From Kosakonia sp. H02 (GTDB lineage: Bacteria; Pseudomonadota; Gammaproteobacteria; Enterobacterales; Enterobacteriaceae): 64,000 bases of DNA. A program made the translations under genes and the position numbers. Below the pieces are notes generated by a model, which saw only the letters and a list, made by a program, of their open reading frames with translations, was not told the origin of the DNA and searched no databases. This document shows positions 53,251 through 60,619 of this stretch, piece by piece. Location of the stretch: assembly GCA_030704225.1 (NCBI GenBank), contig CP131915.1, positions 620,001 through 684,000 of the forward strand. Direction: 5' to 3'. Positions within the stretch are counted from its first letter, which is position 1. Each line of letters opens with the position of its first letter.

Positions 53251-53616
53251 ATGGACATTATTCCCACTATCTCTATGTGGTTTGCGATTATTGTCGGCAC
53301 GATCGTCATGTCCGTGATGTTTATCGGCATACGTAATTCAGTGATTTCTTCACGGGAAAATGAAGTAATAAAGCGCACCGGTACAGAAACCACGGCGCTT
53401 ATTACCCATGCAGAGCAGGTTAATCACACTGAAGGTGGATTGATAGTGAAGTTGACGCTGGAATTTGTGGCTGACGGTGAAAAAATTAACGCACAGAAAG
53501 AGATCATTGTACGCGTTATCAATATTGACGAGTTCAAAGCAGGAAGAGAAATCACAATTCGTTACCGGGAAGAGCGGCCCACAGCGTTTATCGTTATGGG
53601 AAACGCAACTAACTGA
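53251..53616 (+). CDS. Small membrane-anchored protein downstream of vgrG (second)
   Basis: About 121 residues from the ATG at 53251; a TTG at 53209 is in frame but has only a weak ribosome site. A membrane helix lies near the N-terminus (FAIIVGTIVMSVMFIGI), followed by a beta-rich domain (TTALITHAEQVNHTEGGLIV, then REITIRYREERPTAFIVMG). Its plan is like that of the preceding gene, suggesting a diverged paired set. The pair may be two immunity proteins or an effector and its partner. No family was recognised. Confidence 0.62.
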   Translation: MDIIPTISMWFAIIVGTIVMSVMFIGIRNSVISSRENEVIKRTGTETTALITHAEQVNHTEGGLIVKLTLEFVADGEKINAQKEIIVRVINIDEFKAGREITIRYREERPTAFIVMGNATN

Positions 53617-53644
53617 GCAGTTTCCGATGATGTACCCAAAAGCA

Positions 53645-53670
53645 AAAAGCCTGCTCGTAAGCAGGCTTTT
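53645..53670 (-). terminator. Terminator of tRNA-Asn copy 3
   Basis: Stem AAAAGCCTGC/GCAGGCTTTT with a 6-base loop; on the minus strand it is followed by TTGCTTTTG. It can also terminate the gene at 53251. Confidence 0.85.
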
Positions 53671-53677
53671 CTAAATC

Positions 53678-53753
53678 TGGCTCCTCTGACTGGACTCGAA
53701 CCAGTGACATACGGATTAACAGTCCGCCGTTCTACCGACTGAACTACAGAGGA
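53678..53753 (-). tRNA. asnW: tRNA-Asn (GTT), copy 3
   Basis: Identical to copy 1 on the opposite strand. Its promoter reads on the minus strand TTGACA (53795-53800), 17 bases, TAATAT (53772-53777). Its place before yeeO on the minus side is that of asnW in E. coli. Confidence 0.96.
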
Positions 53754-53833
53754 ATCGTGTGAACGGGGCGAATATTAGCGGTGCCCCTGGTGCTTGTCAA
53801 AGCCTGATTTCACATTTCAGCGCGTTTGCCGAA

Positions 53834-55282
53834 TTATTCTCCACCCTGTGCAGAAATGGCGCTTTTTTTCGGCTTTGGATACTTCCACAGCCAGCGGCCA
53901 CTGACCATTCGCCAGTAAAAAAACGCGCCGCGCACGGCCCAGTCAAGGAACATCCCGAGCCAGACACCGACCACGCCCATCCCCAGCACAATACCCAGCG
54001 TATAGCCAGCAACCACACGACAGCCCCACATGCCCAGCATCGAAACCCACATAGCAAAGCGGGCATCGCGCGCCCCTTTTAACCCGGCAGGCAGCACCCA
54101 GGAGGCCGCCCAGATGGGCATAAACGCCGCGTTTAGCCATAAAAGTACTTTGACCACCTCTTTTACATCCTCTTCCCGGGTGTAAAACGCAGCAAACAGC
54201 CCGGCAAATGGCGCAGTGCCCCAGGCAATCACCGTCAGTAAAAGGGTGGAAAGCCAGAACACATGGCGCAACTGGCGTTCGGCCTGGGCAATCTGCCCTT
54301 TGCCAAGGCGCTTGCCGGTGATAATGGTCGACGCCGAGCCCAGCGCGTTACCAGGCAGGTTAATCAGCGCCGCCACGGAAAAGGCAATAAAGTTACCGGC
54401 GATAACATTGGTCCCCATCCCGGCGACGAACATTTGCGTCAACAGTTTACCGCCGTTAAACAATACCGACTCAATACTGGCGGGAATACCAATCCCCATT
54501 ACTTCCCAGATGATGCCGAAATTAAGTTTCTCAACATAACTTTTTAACGGGATCTTTAACGCCGGGTTGAAGCCAATCATCAGCACCCAGACAATCGCCA
54601 CCGCGCCGATATAACGCGAAATCGTCAGCCCAAGCCCGGCACCGGCAAACCCCATGCCCTTCCAGCCGAAAAGGCCATAAATCAGCACGCTGCTGATAAT
54701 GATGTTGAGAATGTTCATCCCGCCGTTAATCAATAGCGGGATTTTAGTATTCCCTGCCCCGCGCAGCGCGCCGCTGCCAATCAGCGCAATCGCCGCCGCC
54801 GGGTAGCTCAGTACCGTCAGTTCGAGGTAAATAAGCGCCAGGTCTTTCACCTCTTGCGTAGCCGCTCCGGCAATAAAGTTGATAATTTCGGTGCCGAAGT
54901 AGTGGATAACCGCCGCTAAAACAACGGAGAACAGCGTCATGATCACCAGCGACTGCCGCGTCGCCGCCCTCGCCCGCTCGCCATCCAGTTTGCCAAGACT
55001 AAAGGCAACGACGACCGTCGTACCCAGATCGATCGCGGCAAAAAAAGACATCACCACCATATTGAAGCTGTCTGCCAGGCCGACGCCCGCCATCGCTTCT
55101 TTACCAAGCCAGCTCACCAGGAAAGTGCTGAGCACGCCCATCATCAGAACGCAGGTGTTTTCCAGAAAGATAGGTACAGCAAGGGGGGTGATTTCTCGCC
55201 AGAACAGAACTCGGTAGCTTTTACGCTTTCTATACCAGGGCGTGCGCATGACAGCCTGGCGAAGGGGGGTGACGACGTTCAA
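53834..55282 (-). CDS. yeeO: MATE-family flavin/peptide exporter YeeO
   Basis: A 12-helix MATE transporter of about 482 residues. E. coli YeeO exports FAD and FMN and confers dipeptide resistance. The block KSYRVLFWREITPLAVPIFL starts the membrane part; FNMVVMSFFAAIDLGTTVVV, GSGALRGAGNTKIPLLINGG and MGIGIPASIESVLFNGGKLL are MATE hallmarks and match YeeO. The frame opens at a TTG at 55300, but the TTG at 55282 has AAGGA 5 bases upstream and is preferred. It lies between two inverted tRNA-Asn genes, as in E. coli. Confidence 0.92.
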   Translation of the reverse strand: MNVVTPLRQAVMRTPWYRKRKSYRVLFWREITPLAVPIFLENTCVLMMGVLSTFLVSWLGKEAMAGVGLADSFNMVVMSFFAAIDLGTTVVVAFSLGKLDGERARAATRQSLVIMTLFSVVLAAVIHYFGTEIINFIAGAATQEVKDLALIYLELTVLSYPAAAIALIGSGALRGAGNTKIPLLINGGMNILNIIISSVLIYGLFGWKGMGFAGAGLGLTISRYIGAVAIVWVLMIGFNPALKIPLKSYVEKLNFGIIWEVMGIGIPASIESVLFNGGKLLTQMFVAGMGTNVIAGNFIAFSVAALINLPGNALGSASTIITGKRLGKGQIAQAERQLRHVFWLSTLLLTVIAWGTAPFAGLFAAFYTREEDVKEVVKVLLWLNAAFMPIWAASWVLPAGLKGARDARFAMWVSMLGMWGCRVVAGYTLGIVLGMGVVGVWLGMFLDWAVRGAFFYWRMVSGRWLWKYPKPKKSAISAQGGE

Positions 55283-55473
55283 AATGGTCCTTAGCCGCAA
55301 AAGATGAAATTACATTTCAAATGATGGGGGAGAAATCCTAATCCTGCAAAGCAATTCCACTGAAATCGTTGTGAATACATGCAAATTGCTGATGGAATCG
55401 GCAGTTGACTCGCCTTACCAGAAATGAGGTTTGACAAAAGATTTTTCGCCGCTAAGATAAGCCTCCACACGAT

Positions 55474-55549
55474 TCCTCTGTAGTTCAGTCGGTAGAACGG
55501 CGGACTGTTAATCCGTATGTCACTGGTTCGAGTCCAGTCAGAGGAGCCA
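55474..55549 (+). tRNA. asnU: tRNA-Asn (GTT), copy 4
   Basis: Identical to copy 1. A promoter with TTGACA at 55431-55436 and TAAGAT at 55453-55458 (16-base spacer) precedes it, and the terminator at 55557-55582 follows. The place after yeeO is that of asnU. Confidence 0.96.
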
Positions 55550-55556
55550 GATTTAG

Positions 55557-55582
55557 AAAAGCCTGCTTACGAGCAGGCTTTT
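55557..55582 (+). terminator. Terminator of tRNA-Asn copy 4
   Basis: The AAAAGCCTGC/GCAGGCTTTT stem with 6-base loop, followed by a T-rich stretch. Confidence 0.85.
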
Positions 55583-55691
55583 TGCTTTTGCGCAGCGGGT
55601 GATCGCGCAGTGTTTATACCCCTTTATTAACCCCTGTCTGATATTGATTCAACAGTTTAAAGTCTCCGTTACCACGGTCTGTATCTGCTGG

Positions 55692-56020
55692 TCAAACGCG
55701 CCCTATGGCTTCATAACGATGCGGCCAAGCGGTTTCGCTGTCTCGGCGAATTAGTGGGCCACGGCAATGACCGTCGCGCCTGCTTGTGAGGCAAGCTGAA
55801 CGGCCGCGAGACCCACGCCGCCCGCTGCCGCTTGAATAAGGACGGTTTCTCCGTGCCGGAGCATGCCTCGTGTGAAAAGACAATGAGATGCGCGGTTCCA
55901 AAAGAAATCGGTAACACCGCCGCTTCTGCCGCATCCACCCCATCGGGTATAAGCCAGGTTCGTTCCGCGGGCACAGCCCAACGTTCCGCAACGCTCAGGG
56001 CAGCCTGGCAATCACCTTAA
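55692..56020 (-). pseudogene. Relic of a quinone-oxidoreductase-type enzyme
   Basis: Fragments of a medium-chain oxidoreductase are read in two frames: VPAERTWLIPDGVDAAEAAV with LPISFGTAHLIVFSHEA, then after a frameshift HGETVLIQAAAGGVGLAAVQ and ASQAGATVIAVAH ending at a stop. FAETAKPLGRIVMKP from the C-terminus follows directly, so the intervening catalytic region is deleted. The relic overlaps the end of the RidA-like gene. Confidence 0.75.
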
Positions 56021-56384
56021 TCTCAAACTGGAATCCGTAAAGCCACGTCACGCCGACCCCGGTCAAAGAGGGGTAAGGCGCTTCCCCCCAATATTCTGGC
56101 AGGACACTCCAGATAGCGTCGAGGTTCGACTCGGGATCGACAACGAAAAGGGTAATGTCAACCACGTCATCGAACGTGCAGCCCGCAGCCGCGAGAACAG
56201 CATTAAGGTTATCAAATGCCAGCCTGACCTGCGCTTTTAGATCCGGTTCAGGCGAACCATCCTCGCGGCTACCAACCTGCCCTGAAACAAACAAGAAGCC
56301 GTTAGATTTGATGGCGGGTGAATACCGGTTGCGCTCATAGAGCACCTGCCGCCCGACGGGAAAAACTGCTTCGCGTGTTGTCAT
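55995..56384 (-). CDS. RidA-family protein
   Basis: A 129-residue member of the YjgF/YER057c/UK114 family, which hydrolyses reactive enamines and imines. The block FLFVSGQVGSREDGSPEPDL and the central AFDNLNAVLAAAGCTFDDVV fit, as does the end YGFQFEIKVIARLP. The key arginine of RidA (in the family motif near residue 105, usually PxR) is not seen here (SLTGVGVTWLYG), so it probably belongs to a divergent subgroup. It diverges from a LysR regulator 140 bases away. Confidence 0.84.
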   Translation of the reverse strand: MTTREAVFPVGRQVLYERNRYSPAIKSNGFLFVSGQVGSREDGSPEPDLKAQVRLAFDNLNAVLAAAGCTFDDVVDITLFVVDPESNLDAIWSVLPEYWGEAPYPSLTGVGVTWLYGFQFEIKVIARLP

Positions 56385-56525
56385 GTTTGTACCTTTGCAA
56401 TGGGGCGAAATCTGCCCAATGAATATAAAAGCACTTTACAGGTGCTGGATCGGGTGGATAAACAAGCGACTTTGTCCATCATTGTTTGTAAAATCCAAAC
56501 AATCTGTGAAAAGAGAGGATAAGGA

Positions 56526-57446
56526 ATGGATCGTTTCGATGCGATGCGCGCCTTTGCTCGTGTGGTGGAGGCAGGTAGCTTCACAAAAGCTGCCCAAACA
56601 CTTCATATGAGCAAAACCACGGTGACACAACTTATTCAGCAGTTGGAAGCGCGCCTGCGCGTCAAGTTGCTCCATCGCACCACCCGCAAGCTCGGTGTCA
56701 CTCCCGATGGAGCGGTCTACTACGAGCGCGTCATCCGCCTCCTGGCGGACATGGATGATGCTGAAAATAGCCTGTCCAGTGCGGCGATTACGCCCAGGGG
56801 ACGGCTACGGGTGGATGTGCCCAGTCCGCTGGCCCGCCTCGTCCTGGTGCCGGCGCTACCGGCTTTCCACGCGCGCTACCCTGATATCCAGTTCGACATG
56901 GGCGTGAGTGACCGGGCGGTGGATCTGATCGGCGACAATGTGGATTGCGTCCTGCGCGGTGGCGAAATCAACGACCAGTCCCTGATCGCGCGCCATGTCG
57001 GCGATTTGCAAATCGGTGTTTACGTCGCACCGAGTTATGTGGAACGCCTTGGTGCCCCTGCGCATCCGCGAGAGCTGGAAAACACCGACCATCGCATAGT
57101 GGGATTCTTGTCCTCACGCACCGGTAAGATTGATCCTCTGGTACTGCACGGTGAGAGTGAACATATTGAAATCAAGAGCAGCTATGTGCTTGCAGTGGAT
57201 GATGGCAATGCTTACCTCGAAGCTGGGTTAGCTGGCTTAGGCGTGATTGCGCTGCCAACCTATATGGCGGCAGCACATCAGGCTTGTGGCGCCTTGATTC
57301 CGTTATTTGAACAATGGCGTATTAATCCAATGCCCCTGTACCTGGCATTTCCGCCGAACCGCCATGTCAACGCCAGACTGCGCGTTTTTATTGACTGGAT
57401 CATTGAATTGATGCAGCAGCATGTCCCCAATTCCAACAATAAGTAA
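56526..57446 (+). CDS. LysR-type regulator
   Basis: A 306-residue LysR protein of the PA0477/DsdC-like 'CrgA' group, which begins MDRFDAMRAFARVVEAGSFT. The helix-turn-helix is KAAQTLHMSKTTVTQLIQQL, and the effector domain has LRVDVPSPLARLVLVPALPA and FPPNRHVNARLRVFIDWI. It diverges from the RidA-like gene, and a half-deleted oxidoreductase lies beyond that gene, so it once probably controlled both. Confidence 0.87.
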   Translation: MDRFDAMRAFARVVEAGSFTKAAQTLHMSKTTVTQLIQQLEARLRVKLLHRTTRKLGVTPDGAVYYERVIRLLADMDDAENSLSSAAITPRGRLRVDVPSPLARLVLVPALPAFHARYPDIQFDMGVSDRAVDLIGDNVDCVLRGGEINDQSLIARHVGDLQIGVYVAPSYVERLGAPAHPRELENTDHRIVGFLSSRTGKIDPLVLHGESEHIEIKSSYVLAVDDGNAYLEAGLAGLGVIALPTYMAAAHQACGALIPLFEQWRINPMPLYLAFPPNRHVNARLRVFIDWIIELMQQHVPNSNNK

Positions 57447-57549
57447 CTCCATCCCAGCCCCCTGATTCGCTCCTCAGCGTCGATTAGCGATCATTGTGCT
57501 GGTCGTGACAAAAAAGGAAATTCAGGTTTAGTTTGATTATCAGCCAGTG

Positions 57550-58575
57550 TTAATCACGCCAGCCCATCGCCGGGGCAACATGTTTCAAAATGGCTTCGAT
57601 CACGTGCGTGTTGTACTCCACGCCAAGCTGGTTCGGCACGGTCAGCAATAACGTATCCGCTTCGGCAATCGCCTCATCTTTTTTAAGTTGCTCAACCAGC
57701 TTGTCCGGCTCGGCGGCGTAGCTGCGGCCAAAGATGGCGCGGGTTTTCTCATCCAGAAAGCCCACTTTGTCTTCTTCATCACGCGTACCGCCGAAATACG
57801 CCCGGTCCCTGTCGTTGATCAGGGCAAAAATACTGCGGCTGACCGACACGCGCGGTGTGCGCGTATGCCCGGCTTCTACCCAGGCTTCGCGGTAGGCGCG
57901 GATCTGCTTCGCCTGCTGAATATGAAACGGCTCGCCCGTTTCATCATCTTTCAGCGTGGAGCTTTGCAAATTCATCCCCAGTTTCGCCGCCCAGACCGCC
58001 GTGGCATTCGAACCAGCGCCCCACCAGATACGCTCGCGTAAACCTTCAGAATGCGGCTCCAAGCGCAACATGCCCGGCGGGTTCGGGAACATGGGTTGCG
58101 GGTTTGGTTTCGCGAACCCTTCACCACGCAGCACATCCAGCAGCACTTCAGTGTGACGACGCGCCATATCAGACTCGGTTTCGCCCTCGGCTGGCTGATA
58201 GCCGAAATAGCGCCAGCCATCAATCACCTGCTCCGGTGAACCACGGCTGATACCCAGTTGCAAACGCCCGCCGGAAATCAAATCTGCCGCGCTGGCGCTT
58301 TCCGCCATATACAGCGGGTTTTCATAACGCATATCGATAACGCCGGTGCCAATCTCGATGTTGCGGGTTTTCGCGCCAATGGCGGCCAGCAACGGGAACG
58401 GAGAAGCAAGCTGACGGGCAAAATGGTGCACCCTGAAATAAGCACCGTTAGCGCCCAGTTCTTCAGCGGCCACAGCCAGATCGATGGATTGCAGCAGCGC
58501 ATCAGCGGCAGAGCGGGTGCCAGATTGCGGTGAAGGCGTCCAGTGGCCAAAGGATAAAAAACCAATCTTTTTCAT
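57550..58575 (-). CDS. LLM-class flavin-dependent oxidoreductase
   Basis: A luciferase-like monooxygenase-family enzyme of 341 residues that uses reduced FMN. The N-terminus is KKIGFLSFGHWTPSPQSGTR; the conserved region AAIGAKTRNIEIGTGVIDMR and RLQLGISRGSPEQVIDGWRY is typical. The C-terminus ends PAMGWRD. Its substrate is unknown. It is monocistronic, between LysR and erfK; a GC-rich hairpin was not seen at its end. Confidence 0.88.
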   Translation of the reverse strand: MKKIGFLSFGHWTPSPQSGTRSAADALLQSIDLAVAAEELGANGAYFRVHHFARQLASPFPLLAAIGAKTRNIEIGTGVIDMRYENPLYMAESASAADLISGGRLQLGISRGSPEQVIDGWRYFGYQPAEGETESDMARRHTEVLLDVLRGEGFAKPNPQPMFPNPPGMLRLEPHSEGLRERIWWGAGSNATAVWAAKLGMNLQSSTLKDDETGEPFHIQQAKQIRAYREAWVEAGHTRTPRVSVSRSIFALINDRDRAYFGGTRDEEDKVGFLDEKTRAIFGRSYAAEPDKLVEQLKKDEAIAEADTLLLTVPNQLGVEYNTHVIEAILKHVAPAMGWRD

Positions 58576-58674
58576 GACGTAACCGTCCTTCGTTCAGTGA
58601 AATTTTGTATGCCTCTTACTTTACGCTTTACGTCAGGAGAAGAAATAACATTGATTTAACAATATGGTTCAAAT

Positions 58675-59655
58675 TTATTGAGTAAGCCACAGGCCCTCGT
58701 TTTGCGACATCTGCCCCGTTGCGGCCGTTTCACTTTCCGCCGACGCACTGATATTCACCGGCATCCCGGAGCGGCGTTCCAGCGCCATCGTCGTCCGGCT
58801 GGCATCAATCCCCTCGCCTTTCATTAAGGCGCTCAATACCGGTGTGGCCGGCAGCGGGACTTTGTTGCTGGACTCAAACTCGGCGCGGTTGCGCGACAGC
58901 GGTTCGTGGACTTCCACCCAACTGCTGCCATCCGGTTCGGTGGTCACTTTTACAGGCTGATCGATAAGCTGCACGCGCGTCCCGACCGGGACATTATCAA
59001 ACAGATATTTAATATCCTCAGCGCGCAAACGGATACAGCCCTGGCTGACGCGCAGCCCGATGCCGAAATTCGCATTTGTTCCGTGAATGGCATACAGCCT
59101 GCCAATATAAATCGCGTACAGCCCCATCGGGTTATCCGGCCCGGCCGGGACAAACGCGGGTAACGTTTTGCCCTCTTTGGCATATGCTTTGCGCGTATTC
59201 GGCGTCGGTGTCCAGGTCGGCCCTTCCTGCTTACGCTCTACGGCGGTAACCCAGTTGCGCGGCGTTTCACGTCCGGCCTGGCCGATGCCAATTGGCATGA
59301 TTTCGACCGTATTACCCTCTTTCGGATAGTAGTAGAGACGCATTTCCGCCACGTTAACCACAATCCCTTCGCGCACCGTTGCCGGCAGAATGACCTGCTG
59401 CGGGATCACTAATTGCGAGCCTGCTTTTGGCAAAAAGGGATCGGCGTCCGGGTTCGCTTCCAGCATATTGCTCAAGCCCTGGCCATATTGCGCGGCGAAA
59501 GCCTCAAGCGGAAACGTATTGTCGTGCGGAACGGTGATGGTTTGCGGGCTACCCACCAGGCGGCTACCTTCTGGCGGCAATGGGTAACTCACCGCCCGCG
59601 CTGGCTGGGCAGAGAACAGAAGAACACAACAGCAAAGCAGTATGACTCGACGCAT
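58675..59655 (-). CDS. erfK: L,D-transpeptidase ErfK (LdtA)
   Basis: A periplasmic YkuD-family enzyme of 326 residues that attaches Braun lipoprotein to peptidoglycan. A signal peptide (RRVILLCCCVLLFSAQPARA) is followed by a LysM-like region (PHDNTFPLEAFAAQYGQG) and the catalytic domain with IHGTNANFGIGLRVSQGCIR, in which the cysteine is the nucleophile. The C-terminal tail of about 60 residues is longer than in E. coli ErfK. It lies before cobT with several accessory genes between. Confidence 0.92.
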   Translation of the reverse strand: MRRVILLCCCVLLFSAQPARAVSYPLPPEGSRLVGSPQTITVPHDNTFPLEAFAAQYGQGLSNMLEANPDADPFLPKAGSQLVIPQQVILPATVREGIVVNVAEMRLYYYPKEGNTVEIMPIGIGQAGRETPRNWVTAVERKQEGPTWTPTPNTRKAYAKEGKTLPAFVPAGPDNPMGLYAIYIGRLYAIHGTNANFGIGLRVSQGCIRLRAEDIKYLFDNVPVGTRVQLIDQPVKVTTEPDGSSWVEVHEPLSRNRAEFESSNKVPLPATPVLSALMKGEGIDASRTTMALERRSGMPVNISASAESETAATGQMSQNEGLWLTQ

Positions 59656-59719
59656 AATATCCTTCCCTCGGGCGCTGCGGATCTCTGCTAATCATAGTCT
59701 GCTTCTATGGTTATGGTGA

Positions 59720-60022
59720 TCAGAGGGCAAAGCCGTAATGAGAACCATCGGGCAATTCGATATCGATCCGCAGTTTACTGCCTGTCGCTTCAACGTAGCG
59801 CTTCAGTGTCGATAACTTAATGTCTCTCCCCTGCTTTTCCATTACGGCCACGGTAGGTTGCTTTAGCCCCAACTCTTGCGCCATTTCGATTTGCGTTTTT
59901 TGTACACGCTCACGTAATTCAGCAAGGTGGATGTTAAGCAGCATCTCCTGTGCCTGTGCCTGCGCGGTCGCGACAACCTCAGGCTTTTGTTCTGCAATCA
60001 GTTGTTCCAGCGTTTTACTCAT
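59720..60022 (-). CDS. HigA-type antitoxin (XRE family)
   Basis: A 100-residue helix-turn-helix protein. The HTH is QIEMAQELGLKQPTVAVMEK, followed by GRDIKLSTLKRYVEATGSKL, the standard XRE/HigA layout. It is encoded 4 bases after the toxin gene, so the order is toxin then antitoxin, as for HigBA. It probably represses its own operon by way of the palindrome at 60411-60430. Confidence 0.88.
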   Translation of the reverse strand: MSKTLEQLIAEQKPEVVATAQAQAQEMLLNIHLAELRERVQKTQIEMAQELGLKQPTVAVMEKQGRDIKLSTLKRYVEATGSKLRIDIELPDGSHYGFAL

Positions 60023-60026
60023 CGCG

Positions 60027-60380
60027 TTAATTCCTCTTATTGATCTTTTGCAGGTGGAGCATTAATTCACGGTCTGCAATGGGGATCATCACATCATAGA
60101 AACGTTTTTCATGACCAACTTTGTTCCCTGCGCAAAGCAAAATACCTGAGCGACGTGAATCAAAGGCAAAAAAAATTCGCAGCGGATCGCCCCGGCTTTG
60201 TACACGTAACTCTTTCATATTGTTATAACGGGAACCTTTGATAGTATCTGCGTATGGTCTCGGCAATAGCGGCCCTTTAGCGCGCAATACCATCAAGGCG
60301 GCCAGCACACTGGCCCGATCGTTATCCCCTAATGATGAAAACCAGTCATCAAACGTTTCGGTCATTTCTATTTGCCACAC
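60027..60380 (-). CDS. HigB/RelE-type toxin
   Basis: A 117-residue phage-Gp49-like/RelE-fold mRNA endonuclease. The conserved blocks are LPRPYADTIKGSRYNNMKEL, RVQSRGDPLRIFFAFDSRR and LLCAGNKVGHEKRFYDVMIP. A ribosome-dependent mRNA cleavage role follows from the family. It heads the two-gene operon. Confidence 0.87.
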   Translation of the reverse strand: MWQIEMTETFDDWFSSLGDNDRASVLAALMVLRAKGPLLPRPYADTIKGSRYNNMKELRVQSRGDPLRIFFAFDSRRSGILLCAGNKVGHEKRFYDVMIPIADRELMLHLQKINKRN

Positions 60381-60410
60381 AGTTCACCCCAGAAATATAG
60401 TGCATTTGCT

Positions 60411-60430
60411 ATATAGTTTCAAATCTATAT
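60411..60430. promoter_or_regulatory. Operator-like palindrome of the toxin-antitoxin operon
   Basis: ATATAG at 60411-60416 and CTATAT at 60425-60430 are separated by TTTCAAAT. A third ATATAG lies at 60395-60400. The sites are 15-50 bases before the toxin start, where an XRE antitoxin would bind. Confidence 0.6.
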
Positions 60431-60583
60431 CTGGATTATGCCGTGACGAAAGTACCGTTGCATGTCTGCAAAATTGATAATGGAAGCAGGGTTCCAGGCT
60501 TTGAATGAGTGTGATACGAAGTTGCCTTCGTTTTGCGCGTTAGCTCGACGCCAGGTGACAAAAGTCCCAACCAAACAATAAAA

Positions 60584-60603
60584 AACCCTGCCGGAGCAGG
60601 GTT
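60584..60603 (-). terminator. Terminator of the second EF-G gene
   Basis: Stem AACCCTGC/GCAGGGTT with a 4-base loop; on the minus strand it runs into TTTTTTATTG. It is 16 bases after the stop. Confidence 0.9.
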
Positions 60604-60619
60604 CAGGTTCAATGAAGAT

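Larger units (their letters stand above)
53637..53761. repeat. 125-bp inverted repeat, left copy (tRNA-Asn plus terminator)
   Basis: The 125 bases are the exact reverse complement, as far as I can align by eye, of 55466-55590. Both contain the tRNA-Asn gene and the AAAAGCCTGC/GCAGGCTTTT terminator. They flank yeeO. Confidence 0.88.
55466..55590. repeat. 125-bp inverted repeat, right copy
   Basis: Reverse complement of 53637-53761. Together the arms could support inversion of the yeeO segment. Confidence 0.88.

Noticed and set aside
21672..56020. The two oxidoreductase relics as halves of one split gene
   Set aside because: The relic at 55692 carries its own C-terminal end (GRIVMKP), so the two pieces come from different genes.
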